A stretch of 64,000 bases of DNA, from the NCBI RefSeq assembly GCF_040436345.1, contig NC_133233.1, positions 960,492 to 1,024,491 of the forward strand, in the 5' to 3' direction. Source of the stretch: Pagrus major (Eukaryota; Chordata; Actinopteri; Spariformes; Sparidae). Made by a program: the position numbers and the translations under genes. Positions 22,215 through 34,342 of this stretch are shown in pieces. Each line of letters opens with the position of its first letter. The stretch's first letter is position 1. The notes beneath the pieces are model-generated. The model was not told the DNA's origin, ran no database searches, and was given only the letters and a program-made list of their open reading frames with translations.

Positions 22215-25200
22215 TCAATCGCGGAGTCTGTTTTTCAGGACCTGGCATTTTTTTGACATGGTGGTACCTTCCAGCTCCATGACTACCTTTTGGAGAACCT
22301 CAAAAGTGTATTTGAGTTCTTTAGGGTAATCCAAGTTGAGCGCATATATGAGCCCAAACAGCATTGCTGCTGCTAAAGCCACATTGTCTATTTCCTGCAA
22401 TACCTGCTGCCCCTCCAGAATGATCCCAATGTCGGAATGGTCTGCGATATGGCGCTTCACAACAAGAATGCCAACTGTTGTTTCTTCCACTGCCTTCTGA
22501 ATGTGGATGTCATCTTCTTCCTGCAGAGTAAGATAAAACGATATAGTGAGAATGTGTTAAACAAATCCATTAAAAACATATCCATACATTGAGTCTGTGT
22601 AGTATAAATAATTATATGATGGAATGTAGCATGAAACTATATCTGATGTATTCCTAAGGGTTGTCTTGACACAGGGCTGTAGTCATCATCTTTTGATCAA
22701 GCCCACTCTTTGCCAATCAAGCTCATGACCTTTATCCCTTTGTTGTTAGGCCACAGGCTGGCTAACAATCATTTGATGATCGTGCTTTTCCTCGGAGAGG
22801 AGGAGACACACTTTAAATACTGTAGAAAGATGTGGTTCAGGAGGTCAGTACAGTGTAGCCGCCCTGGCGGTAGGCTGTGCTGCCCTCCGGGCTTATACGG
22901 GCTCGTGATTCTAACTTACTGTCATTTTACAATAAATGTTCTCTGCCATGTTTTCAGCCTACAGATCGCCTCTGTCTGCTTGCAGTATATATTTTTGCAC
23001 TACATCTGCATAGAGCCTTCAGTTTCTATGACCCATTAGATCAACTTTACCTCCCTGACTCTGACTTCATGTGATAATGACCTGTTTGGAAATTTGTCAG
23101 CATTTTGTGAAATTCCAACTTTTGTGTAGTTCTGCAGTTCTTGTGTCCAAATGGGCCACAATTTACACTTACCACAATTTCTCGAACAAGGTTGCTCGGG
23201 TCCTCATTGAGGTAGATGCACAACCCTTTCAGAAGGCACTCCCGCCCAACATCAACATCATCATTATCACGATCACCATCACCATCCTAGGTCAACAGGG
23301 ATTAGGAAAAAATGACATTTAATTAGACAAACATTTTACTTTACGACACACATCAATCATCATCCCACAGCAGTGAGGCAATTCCTACCTGAGTAATGGG
23401 TGACAAAATGGTCTTTAGATGTGTGCCAATCGGGCCAGCTCGGTTTTTGAAAAGCTTCACAAGCTTGTCGGAGAGAATGTCTAGCTGCGAAAGAAATCTG
23501 GACTGGAGGGGGATGGTTGTGATCCGCTTGAATTCGGCATTGATCTGAGGAAGACAACAAATAAAGAGATATACTGGTATTATTGCTTAAAATCCCCTTC
23601 ACACCCTGATTTCAACTAATTAATTAAATGCTCCAACACAAAAATAAAAAAGGTTGGCCCCTTGCGGAATGAACAGGACAGAAAACATCCAATAGTTTTG
23701 AGTGTCTCGTTCGAAACGATTCAATGCTGACATGTCTATCAAACTTAAGTGTGAATTGATCCATCCCCTGTTGTTAGAGATCACCAAGTGCTGTCTGTAG
23801 GAAAAAGAACCAGAAAATGTGATGCAACATAGACCGAGTAATGAACCAATGACTACTATTAAGTGAATGGGGCATAGCAAAATGAAACTAAAAGTGAGTC
23901 ACTATGCCCCATTTACTTAGTGTAAGTGACCAGTTCACTATTCGGCCTATGTTGTATCAAATTTCTTCGTTCTTCTTCCTATGGAGGGGTTCAGTGATGT
24001 AAACAAATACAATGCTTGAACATTCTATTTTGTTCCCAGACAACTTCCTCTACATTAAGATAACGTATGGAATGTTAAACAGGAAGTCCTGTGGGAACAG
24101 CAATGGAACTAGAACCTAAAATGGTCCATAGACAGCATTCAGTGACCTTGAATAGGGCTACGGCTCAATTCACACCAAACCTCCTTAAACTGCCAGATGT
24201 CCCTCTCCTCCACTCTCTGTGTCATAGACAACGCTTGTCCTGTACTCTGGAGGTGGGCCTTCAGGGAATGTCTAAAGAAACGCACTTTCATATTCAGCTT
24301 GCTAAAAGAATTTTCAAGGATCTCCCACCTAACCTTTAATTTTCAGTGATTTGGACAGAAACCTGAAATATAAACCATCAACATGGCAACATAAAGCACA
24401 AAAATAGACACAAAAAAACAATCTCTCTCTATGAACCACATGTTGCATGCATTCGCCAATCACAATCCTCTTCAGAATCATGTCAGTTTACAGTTATCAT
24501 ATTGCCTCACCTCTTGTACTTCGAAGAGGGCTGGCCATTTTTCCTGGACCTCATGGATCAAGGGTGTGTTACGAACAATTTCTTGTCTTCTGTAAGCAAA
24601 TGTCTTCTCCATTTTCATTCTTATCACCTCCCTGCTATTCCTCCTCTTAACGTCAGAAGTAAGTTCCGCTCTAAGCTTCTCAAGGGACACATCATTTTCC
24701 CCTGTAGGATAAGCAGGGAAGTAGTTCACCTCGGATCTCTTTGGTTTTTTTATTCCAAGAGCAGGACTTGTTTTGATCCCAGGTGTCCGCTCAACAGAGT
24801 TGATCATCACCTCAGGACACCCCAGTTTCCTCAAGCGAGAACAGTAGAGTGCCAGTTTATTCTTCAAGCTACTTTTCCACCCAGCATATCCAGTGAAAGA
24901 ACTTTCTTCAGTTAGGCAAGGGTGCCTGGAAATGAGGGCCTTCCCAACCATGCTAAACTGCTTGTCAGTGACATAAAGACCATACTTGACTATTTCTTGA
25001 GTTAGTCCATGGAGAATGTCTGATTTCAGTTTAGGGTCTGCATCTGCACAAAGCAAGGTACCTTTCTCCTTGTAAGCTGCATTTGCCCTCTGAAGTTTCA
25101 ATTCTGCATCATAAGAAAACATAGGGCATTGGAAGGTGGGAGGCCAAAGTGACCTTGACCCAGATGGCTCAGACTCTGGTGAAGAGATGATGTCAGTGTC

Positions 25201-25539
25201 GACACTGTTAACAGATGGGGATGAAGGTCCTTCAAAATTTGAAGTGGTGGAAGGAGCAGCAGTTGAGATGGAGGGGCTACTAGCATTCATGGGAGTTAAG
25301 GCATCTGGAATTACCCTAATTGTCCCTCTATCCTGTAATTCGTCCATGGAAGTCAGGTTCATAAAGTCATTTCCAAACAGCGAGTCCATGAACTGCAGTC
25401 TAAAATTTGACATTAAGCCACACTGTCTCTGTACTTCACAAATCAGGTCATCAAGGGCTGTAGGTAGTCCTCTTGGGAACGTCAATCTTTGACACGTGTT
25501 GTCTGTCAGGACGATTTTCAGTATGGCTGGGGAACTCAT
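22215..25539 (-). CDS. SAMD3-like passenger gene inside the CACTA-like element, 4 exons
   Basis: Exons: 25539-24511, 23544-23389, 23286-23173 and 22520-22215. All introns have GT-AG ends and all junctions keep frame (EVQE/INAEFKRITTIP; ...SPITQ/DGDGDRD; LVREIV/EEDDIH), ending at a TGA. The true start is MSSPAILKIVL; an earlier GTG is not used. The N-terminus looks PB1/ubiquitin-like (LTFPRGLPTALDDLICEV). It is followed by a Ser/Pro-rich linker, then the family core (MVGKALISRHPCL, YAGWKSSLKNKLA, RMKMEKTFAYRRQEIV, WPALFEVQ), and then a helical tail. Related fish proteins are annotated as sterile alpha motif domain-containing protein 3-like; their function is unknown. There are no stops or frameshifts, in contrast to the adjacent transposase. 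Confidence 0.78.
23799..23990. repeat. Fold-back inverted repeat
   Basis: Arms 23799-23876 and 23902-23990 are imperfect reverse complements (AGGAAAAAGAACCAGAAAAT against its inverse; central GGGGCATAG ... CTATGCCCC), with a ~25-bp loop. It looks like a MITE or fold-back copy in the first intron of the passenger gene. Confidence 0.75.
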
Positions 25540-25742
25540 GATCACATCAGTCTATAAAGAGGATAAAGAAGAAAGTATTAATACAGTTGAATAGAGACAC
25601 ATTATGCTTGTTTATAAGGTAAGTGTTAACACAATCCATATTGCACAAAAATTCAACTAGAATGTGAAGTTTAGTTGCAACATAAAAAGATAAAGAAAAA
25701 AAGAGACATTTATATAACCAAGCAGATTGTTAAGAAAGTTGA

Positions 25743-28423
25743 CTAACCTTTAATGTGGATATGCCTTTTTAAAGTAACCATGCGACTCGATCCAACTAAG
25801 TAATCAGCCAATGGATAAGGGTCACAGAGTTCAGTGATGGCCACAAGCTTTAATTCTCTAGCTGGTGACACACTCAGTTCAAAAGCTCTGTAGTGCTCAT
25901 TATACCACCCACAAAGCAATTTCAGAAAGAGGAACAGCTCTTCATTTTCAACACACATCTGAGTGATTTCAGCAAACTCTGTCAATCCACTGACTGATCC
26001 ATAAGTTACAATCATCCCTTTGTTATAGTGTATGCCACTACTGGATGCCTTATTGGCAAGATGCACCACAGATGTACTGGGAAATTTTGACCTAAAAGCC
26101 TGTACCACTTCCTCCTTCAGGACATTAACTGGTACAGTGGACACATGGGATACATCAAGGGTAGATTTACCATATGAAGGTGAATTCATGTGAAAAGCAA
26201 GCATAAACTGATGTTTCGAAGCCAAAGTCAGTGGTACATTCTTAAAGCAACTTGTGTGCTTTACAGCCTGCTTAAAGTAGCCATGTTTCGCTTCAAATCA
26301 AAGCGTCCAGAGTGCGACTAGAGGGCCGAAATTCCTCATCATGATGGGATAATGCTCAATTAAATGGTGCTTTGGAAGGAGTTGGAGATCAGGGAACAAT
26401 TCCTTGTATCTGGTCCTGTGCTCAACTATTTTGCTGCGAAGGTACGAAATTGATTCATCAGTGTGCACTGGGCCAACAACGAGCTCAACAATATCCTTTA
26501 AATCCATTAATACAAGCCATGCTGGCTCATCTTCTGGAACTATGGAGCCAATCAAAAATGGCAGGAGCCGTAAGAGGCACCAGTTCTCGTGAGCATTTCC
26601 CCCTATACTTGTCCGACTACATGTATTCTGTGGCAGCACATGGGGTTTGTTCGTTTTATCTGACCACTTGTAAGGGAAAGACAAGATGGCTTTATTCAAA
26701 TCATGCAGTGTAAAGAGCTTCTTTGAAATCATTGACCTCAAGCAGTATGCAAGCTCCACTGGAACAATCCCTTCAAGAAGATCATGTGCAACATCTGGAG
26801 GAAATCCAGACACAACATGAAAATGAGATAGGGTTTTCGTCAAAACACACTCTCTTTTCACTCCACAGCAATGCACATTAGCCTCAAGAGCAGCTGTAAC
26901 ATGAGTCGCATAACCCTCTTTCGATCTGAGGCTGAAAGCACCAGATGCCACAAAGTCAGATTGTGTTTCAGAACGTTTTGCAGTGCAAAATCGACAGAAG
27001 TATTCGCCAGAAAAACTCTCAATGAAGCCTGCAATACTATGTGCACCCAAGTTATCTGCCACAACACAATGCACTGTGCCTTTAAGACACTTGCCTAACA
27101 AAGGCACATACACACCAAAGTCTTCTAGTATTTTCACATCTCGAAGGAGAGGTTCCAACACTTTGTCAAAACCATAGGTTTTTACATCAACACTTTTGCA
27201 AAGTACCGTCAGAAATATTGATGACAACGATGAGTGGGAGCCAGATGGTAGGTTGCCTAGAACCCAATAAACACCACAAAGCTTATGTTTGTTTCGAGAG
27301 GTCCCCAACGGATTGCAAGTCTCAAAATCGTCAACATAAAGACGCAGTGATAATCTTAATTCATCAGAATTCAGAAAAGCATTACTCTTAAAATACACAC
27401 TGTCTTCAGGGGACCTTAACTCAAAGAAAGGCTCAAGCTCAGTATCCTGCTGTCCTCTATGGTTGTCAATGACCTTATCAAGAATGACTCTGCAATTCAG
27501 TGTGTTCTGCAAAGACTTCAAAAGTGGGACATACTGGAAAGTGTGTTTTTTCTTGTGATCTAGTGTGTAGGTAACTGGTTCAACAACGCCAAATTCTTCC
27601 TTATAGTATTTTTTACGTTGGTATGTAGTACTGAGTGTGCCACCCTTTTCAATTGCTTGATGAACTGGGTTAGATATCGCTGCTGTGACTATTTCAGTTA
27701 TCACTGAGTCATCAACCTGGAGGTTGTGACATTCAAAGATTGTGCTTAACGATCCCCGAAAGAGTGAGGCTGATGCAGTGTTTAGTAAGAAGTGAAGTTC
27801 CTGTAAAAAATCATCAATAGCTGTACCTGGTACATGCACCAAATGCTCCAACTTCAATAAAGCTGCAGCAAGCTGCTTCTGAATTGCACTTGGCACTTCA
27901 CTGTGCGTGACAGTGTGATCTACAGGTGGAAGACCCTCTTCCACACTCTCCTCCACCTGACAATCAAACAAATCAGATGATGAATGTGAAGGTACAATAG
28001 TATTCTTCACAATTTCAGGTCTAAAATCAGCTAAGGTGTGTGGATTATGTTGACGACTCTTGTGAGACTTAAAGGTGCCATAAACACTTGTTTGAAAATT
28101 ACAGTCAGTGAACATGCAAGCTCATTTTTCCTCAGATGTGTGTTGATGTGAATAAAGTACTCCCTTTCATTGGGCAAATTGCAACAGTTACATATGTGAC
28201 AAGAGAAAGTGGCCAAATCATCTAGAGTCTGACCAACTTGTGTGGAATGCAATCTACTTTGATGAACAATCAAAGCATTCCATGTTTTAAATGTACACGG
28301 GCAATCTGAATATGTGCAGGGGTAGTTAATGGTACGGCCAAAGTGGGGATGATGGAGTTTGTAATGGGCAAGCAGGTCAGACCTGCTTTCAACAGCTGCT
28401 GGACACGCCTTGCACTGCCACAT
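25743..28423 (-). pseudogene. C2H2 zinc-finger CACTA-like transposase, broken by one frameshift and one stop
   Basis: The start ATG is at 28423, after an acceptor at 28428. The N-terminus has C2H2-like fingers (CKACPAAVESRSDLLAHYKLHH; CTYSDCPCTFKTWNALIVHQ). Near 28110 the frame shifts, and the reading continues from MFTDCNFQTSVYGTFKSHKS. The core has VADNLGAHSIAGFIESFSG, YFCRFCTAKR, PPDVAHDLLEGIVPVELAYC and LPKHHLIEHYP, motifs of EnSpm/Plavaka-type transposases. At 26300-26298 TGA replaces an Arg codon in the RFEAKHG motif (WTL-stop-FEAKHG). After it the frame is open through CFKNVPLTLA, MLAFHMNSP and GVYNEHYRAFE-like sequence to a stop at 25743. The protein would cut and rejoin the element ends in the nucleus. 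Confidence 0.75.
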
Positions 28424-29447
28424 TTACTGTGAGAAAGAGAGAAAGAGAAGGGTATTACAACAAATGAACACAGACACACTCATAATATAATACTAGTAAC
28501 ATAACAAACACTTAAAAATGTATAAACTCAATCAGCACTTAATTTACTATGCCTTGTTCCATCTAATAATGCAGGCACTGTTGAGTTACTGATAGGCAAT
28601 AAATAACTTTCACCCAGTGTTTATTGAAGATACAAGAGCTAAAAATGTCAATTTAATACAACTGCCTCATTTTCACAGCAATCTGTGCATTCGCGGTGCA
28701 AAGTTTTTGTCAGTTTTCGTTTAACATGCAAGTAATGCATGCAAATGTAACAGATTAGATGATGTACATAGCACACGTATTCAGCGCAGCTTCCATGTGA
28801 CAAAGCTGTCCAACGGAGTTCTTGTTTTCCATGCCTGCTGTTGCGCGTGTTCACTTGAGAGCAAGAGCTGCAGGTTTGGTTCACACTGGAGAAAATTTAC
28901 ACTGACCTATTTTTTTTTTACAAAACCGAAATGTGTAGAGCACAAACCTGAGCAAGTTAAACTTTTACACTCACTTATTTCACAAAATAAAAGCATATTT
29001 CAGAGATTTTAATGAGTTTTCAATGTGGACTTTCCCCTCTTGGTAGCCAGTAGACATGCCTTGGCGCCTTCATCAACTGGTTAGCTAGCTTAGCAACGTT
29101 TGCACTTGCTAGGTTTTAAATTAGCCTAACTGTTTCGCAAGAAACAAATACATTCGCCATAAAACACACGACATGATAAAATGCACACGAAATGCACACA
29201 GTCGGCAGTTACACCACGACAACGACCGCCGAGCAGAGTTATCCCTTAAATTCCAATGTTATATCCTATTATCCTAAAGTATGTGAAAAAGTGACGTTAG
29301 CTATAATGTTACTTGAGATAGGGCAAGTAACTAGCAGGCTAACGTTAACGCTAACTGTTATCTGCTTGCAAAGAACACATTGACTTGGTCGGTGAGCTAA
29401 CCTTACTTAACTGAATCCAAGATTAAGAATCAAGTGCTTTTACCTTG

Positions 29448-29600
29448 TACTGTAGGAACAACTCTTCAAATCACACCGCCGAAGTACCACATTTGAAAAG
29501 AGACGAGAGAAAATGGCGGATAACGTTCCTTCGTCGTTGTCGTTGTCTCAGCTCTGACATCTGCTCTTCTCGCGCACGTCCACAGGGCGGAGCTACCAGA
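29448..29600 (-). promoter_or_regulatory. CpG-rich leader exon / promoter of the transposase gene
   Basis: The minus strand contains CGCGAGAAGAGCAG and, at 29511-29520, the YY1-like motif (plus strand AAAATGGCGG). It ends with a donor CAAG/GTAAAAG at about 29443. It is just inside the right end of the transposon and upstream of the zinc-finger exon at 28427. Confidence 0.5.
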
Positions 29601-29790
29601 CTAAACAAAACATAACTTTTTTCTTCTCTCCCAACATGACAAAAACTTATGAATTTGATATGCTCTAAGAATCACTTGGGTACACACGATTTATTTATGT
29701 TCACAGGGAAACAGGAATAAATCATGTGATGTACATTCATTGAATTTATGCAAGTTCCAAAACCCCCATTTTGCCTTTTTTTCAGTGCAC

Positions 29791-29990
29791 GTGTGTTTTA
29801 CTCTGAATTGAGTCGTGTACATTGATGGTTTTTTCCTGCTGTCAGTGAGCAAGCACGTGGTTAGCAAGCATGCGTGTTTTGTTTCACCTGCTATTTGGTT
29901 AAGAAGCATGCATGTTTTGTTTCACCTGCTATTTGGTTAGCAAGCATGTTTTATTTTGAATTGAGTCGTGTACATTGACCGTCTTCAGTC
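29791..29990. repeat. Tandem repeat units right of the CACTA-like element
   Basis: Recurring GAATTGAGTCGTGTACATTG and GGTTAGCAAGCATG, with TTTGTTTCACCTGCTATTTG twice at 29880-29945. Related units lie on the left flank at 21660-21745. Confidence 0.7.
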
Positions 29991-30694
29991 AGTCAGAAAA
30001 CTTTAATTTTCCATGCTATTGCACACGCGTTTTACTTTAGAGTCCTTTGTATACTATTTTTATCTGCAGCTGGGTTAGCAAGTACATGGCTCTGACGGTC
30101 GTTCTAGTCCCAGTGTGATAAATTGGCATTATACAAGCTCTGCATTGCACTAACGTTATGGATATGGCATGTACTTAATTTGTTGCTGCTATGTAGAGTT
30201 TGCCATTATTTTTGTTAATATGGCTTTACACAATCAGAGCAGCATAGTCAACATCACGAGATTGTAAAATACACATTGAATAAGTCAAGGTGGACAATGG
30301 ATTATATGTTAAGGCTTTGTGAATAATTGTAGAAATGATATTAAAAATAACCTTCTTGTGTCATGAAGGATGCAGGCTGTGCGTGTAAAGTCAGGGAAAG
30401 ACAGAAGTACCTCTGTTTTGAGGGCAAAGTGACCTACACATCGTTTTGGAATGTGGTGAGTGGAAAACTTAACGAGTTTCATGCAATCTATTAAACATAT
30501 GAAAATAGTCAATTTTGGGGGATGGTGCAGATATCAATAAATGATTACTAAAGATGAGATATACCTGTAAGAGGCCAATTATTATCCAGCTGCTATACTA
30601 ACCATTTAGGTTTATACATCTCAATTTATTAAATTTCACTGTTTCCCTTGTTCTGGTGTTTATTTTAAATAGTGCGATTTTATTGTGTTCACAG
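29991..30694. other. No gene recognised (probable intron)
   Basis: AT-rich sequence up to the acceptor at 30693-30694. Confidence 0.4.
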
Positions 30695-30769
30695 CTGCCA
30701 AGAAGTTCAGCATCCCAACTTCGGACTTAAAAGTCTTTGACGACTCAAAGACTGAGGTTGATGAGTAGG

Positions 30770-30938
30770 AGGTTTGCCTTTTATTGACAGGATAGTGTAG
30801 AGTGGATAGTAAAGGGGAGAGAGACTGGGGGAATGACACACTGTACAGATCAGCACAGTCAGGAATCAATCCGGCCATCACTGCATTGGGCATTGCCAAC
30901 ATGGGACAGGTGCTTAACCACTCAGCCACTGAGCATCC
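30770..30938 (-). mobile_element. tRNA-derived SINE
   Basis: The minus strand starts GCTCAGTGGCTGAGTGGTTA at about 30935, containing a tRNA-like A box (TGGCTGAGTGGTTAAG, 30928-30913). A B-box-like GGATTGATTCCTGAC follows at about 30883-30869, then a purine-rich body (plus strand AAAGGGGAGAGAGACTGGGG). It is directly adjacent to the first SAMD3-like exon and may have destroyed its donor site. Confidence 0.6.
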
Positions 30939-31138
30939 CAGTGTCATTCATTCTTTGAGTCTTGGCTAGCCTAACATGTTCTGTGTAAGACAAGCAGATA
31001 AATCTGCTAAATTGTTAGTTTGCTATATTTCAAATAATCTTTTTGTATGGTATTTTTTGGTAGTTACTATAATACTCTATACTATACAATTATAGTAATT
31101 GTATGGTGTTAGTGTTAATCACACCAACTAAATGTTCC

Positions 31139-31176
31139 CCACAATCCCCACTGGAGCATTCCAGTGGGGATTGTGG
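31139..31176. repeat. Perfect 17-bp stem hairpin over a splice acceptor
   Basis: CCACAATCCCCACTGGA (31139-31155), loop GCAT, then its exact reverse complement (31160-31176). It covers the CAG acceptor at 31162-31164 of a SAMD3-like exon. Confidence 0.85.
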
Positions 31177-34100
31177 TTGCAGAGGACTCTGATAACACAA
31201 TAATATTGCAGCACAGTCCTGCCACAAGACGGAGAGCTGACAACACCTCTCTTGCCCAAGTAAGCTATGCTGATTGCTATACATCCTTTCAGAAAATTTA
31301 CACAAATTTTAATGTATTATCGATTGAAGCACAAGGTTGTGCTGTCTTACCTTAGACACAGCTCTGCATATTGTTGACAGTATCTCCAACATACAAGTGT
31401 AGTGTGCTTGCAGACAAGTGTTAACATTGATTTTATATTATTGTATTTTTTACTGTCACTTAGATGATTGAAAATGTTCTAAAGAACAAACCTGGAGGAG
31501 AGAGGATCATCAATGAGTATGCTCGGACAAAAAGCCTAACAGATAGCAGACGGCGTGACATGGTCAAGATATTGGTTGCACATATGACAAGTGAACATGG
31601 GTATGTTGAAATATTTATTTCATTCACAACTAAAATGTTTTTTTATGCACCATCCACGCCTAGTTTGCTGAAGGTGTCATTTACACTCCAATTAGAGCTG
31701 GGCGATATGGGAAAAAGTCATATCACAATATTTTTTTTTATATCAGACGATATCGATATATATCACGATATAAAACAATTCACTATTTTGTGAATTTTAA
31801 ATGTTCCCTGCTACTCTTAATTGAGATATGAAGATATCAGAAGGTTAATTTTTAATTAAATATTTATTTTCTGTCAAAGGTGAACATGACATGTAACACA
31901 CATCTTTAATCTTTCAAGTTTAAAGGAGAACATAAACAAAACAGACATTATTTTGTCAATGTCAAATGAATAAAATAGTATCAAAATATAATTAAATTTT
32001 CAGAAACTCTCCTTTGTATACATTGTTTTAAATATTGTTTTTTTAAGAACAAACAATAAAATAGAACAATAAATAGCCAAAAAAATGTCTTATACTCTCA
32101 GTGCAATTTCAAGCAGCTTTCAAAGACAACATAAATAAAATAGACATTGGCTCAACTGTTATCAGATGCTCAGAAAAAAGGCACAAGAAATCCCAATGAG
32201 TGCAGTACTGTCTCTCAGTGCTGTCAATGTTTTGGGTCAGACAGACATAAGCCTACACTAGATTGCGGGTGAGGAAGACAAGTCTATCCACTGCTTCCGG
32301 TTTTAAAGCTGCCCTGTTGCAGGTCACAATATTACCCCCTGTGCTAAATACCCTCTCAGAGGGGGTGCTGGTCGCCGGGATGCACAAGTAGCGCTTTGCC
32401 AGGCAGCTCACTCTTGGGAAGTTTTTTTCATGGATTTTCCACCACTGCAGTGGGTCCATTTCACTGTCCGCATCTGGTGCCAGCAAGTACTTGTCAAGCT
32501 CACTTTCCACTGTCTCTTGTCAGTAAGTCCTGTGCTGGTGGTGGGACATGATTTCTTAAAGAAACTGCCCAATGATTTTCGCTGTTTCTTCTGGGTGGGT
32601 AGCACTGCAGCAGCTTCTGCCCCTTCTTCTCCTGGTCCCTCTGTTCTGGCTGAAGTGGACGGGTCCTGGTTTCCCTCCAACATCTCAGACACTGCTCTCA
32701 TTTTGATGGCATCAATCTTTTCTGGCTTGGTGTATTGTACCTTAAAACGTGGATCCACCAAGGTTGCAACATCAAGCAGGTCATCTGTTTTCTGGTCAGC
32801 ATACTTTTCGTCCAGGTATGCCATGACTGTCATCTTCATGTCCTTTGTGAGTTGTGATTCATCGTCAGAAGTTTTCAGAATCTGAAGAGATGCAGCATTG
32901 GCTTCAGGTATGACACACTCACATAACATTCACCAGAGAGTGAATCAGTGAACTCCAGTAGAGGATTCAGGGCCTCATGCATAGCCTCCAGCACTTATAG
33001 GTCTTGCCAGGAGGGAACCAAGTGCCTGGTCTTCTTATCTGCACCCAGTACCTGAGAGATGGCTTTCTGTTGTTCCAACACCCTCTCAATCATTTTCTGA
33101 CGTGAGCCCCACCTGGTGGGTGACTCTGTCACCAGCTTGTGTTGGGGTAGGTGAAACTCTTCCTGAGCAGCAGCCAAGTCTCTCTTCTTCTTCCACGAGA
33201 AAGAGAAGGAAGCCACCACTTTCTTACAAACACCCACAGCTCGCTCCACCCTCTTGTCTTTTCCTGCTCTCTCTGAGGAAAAAAGATAAACAGCATAAAT
33301 TAAACTGTTGTTATTTTACAGTATATATTGTTCCTGTTTTTGTGTCTCTTGTTTAAATTGATATTTTACATATCCTTGTTTTTTTATACTTCTTGTTTAC
33401 TATTTGTTATTTCCTTATTCTCTCTATTTTTGCTATCACTTTGTTGCTGTATGCTAATGTGGGATTTCAAGCTCATTCCTCCTTATTTATTTGAGCTGGA
33501 CATTTCTAAACATTTCCTTATCAGTTCCTAGTTTCTAAAGTAATTAGGAACTTAAATAAAACAATTTAGGAATTGAAATTTACATAAATATTCAATTAAT
33601 CAAAAAAAAAGATTACTTACAGTAATGTGAAAACATCCAACAGTACAATAAGTTAAATGCTAAGTTAACATGCCAGAATTTAATTACCCTGTCCAGATTT
33701 TGTTATTGTTTGCATATTGCAACACTGTACATACATTTATTTTTTATATATGATATTGATGAAATTACAAATTATTTCAGCAGAGGCAGGGATATATACA
33801 GCAGAGGGGGGCTTACCAACAGCTGAGCGAAGTCGATGCCCAAAGCATTGCAGCCGAGTCCAGTTGTTGAGGGATGTGGCCTTGACTATATTCGTCCCAC
33901 TGTCTGTTGTGATGCAGACTTGTTTGTCTTCACTCAAGCCCCAGGATGCAAGTGCTTCTGACAGTCCTGCAGCAATTATTTCACCTGTATGGTCTTCCGG
34001 AAAGTACACCGTTTGAAGGCATTTGCTTATCAGATTCCAGTCTTTGTCTATGAAGTGGGCAGTGAGGCTCATGTATGGCTCAGATGTGCGACTGGACCAC

Positions 34101-34342
34101 ATATCTGACGTGGTAGCAAAGTGTGCTACATTTTGCAGTTCTTTCTCGACTCTCTCTCTACACTCATTATACATCTGTGGGAGTGTGGTGTGGGAGAAAT
34201 GTTTACGCCCAGGTAGTTTGTAACGAGGGTCCACAACTTTTAGCATCCACTTGAACCCCTTATTTTCCACTGTGCTTATTGGTAGCATGTCTTTTGCAAT
34301 ACAATAAGCTACTGCATTTGTTATATCACGGTGTCTCTTTGA

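Larger units (their letters stand above)
21795..29786 (-). mobile_element. CACTA-like (CMC) DNA transposon, ~8.0 kb, two genes
   Basis: The left terminus (C)ACTGAAAAAAA at 21794/21795 is matched by the inverted right terminus TTTTTTTCAGT(G) at 29786/29787. GCAC flanks both sides (21791-21794 and 29787-29790). This reads as ACTG ends with a 4-bp duplication, or as CACTG ends with a 2-bp CA duplication. Both genes are on the minus strand: a C2H2 zinc-finger transposase (28423-25743) followed by a spliced SAMD3-like gene (25539-22215). A CpG-rich leader lies near the right end. The insertion sits in local repeats present on both sides. The superfamily call rests on the CACTG-type ends and the transposase motifs. 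Confidence 0.72.

Noticed and set aside
30900..30940. Possible tRNA gene from A-box and B-box-like sequence
   Set aside because: The B box deviates from the consensus and the body is a purine-rich SINE; no tRNA fold with an anticodon arm can be drawn.
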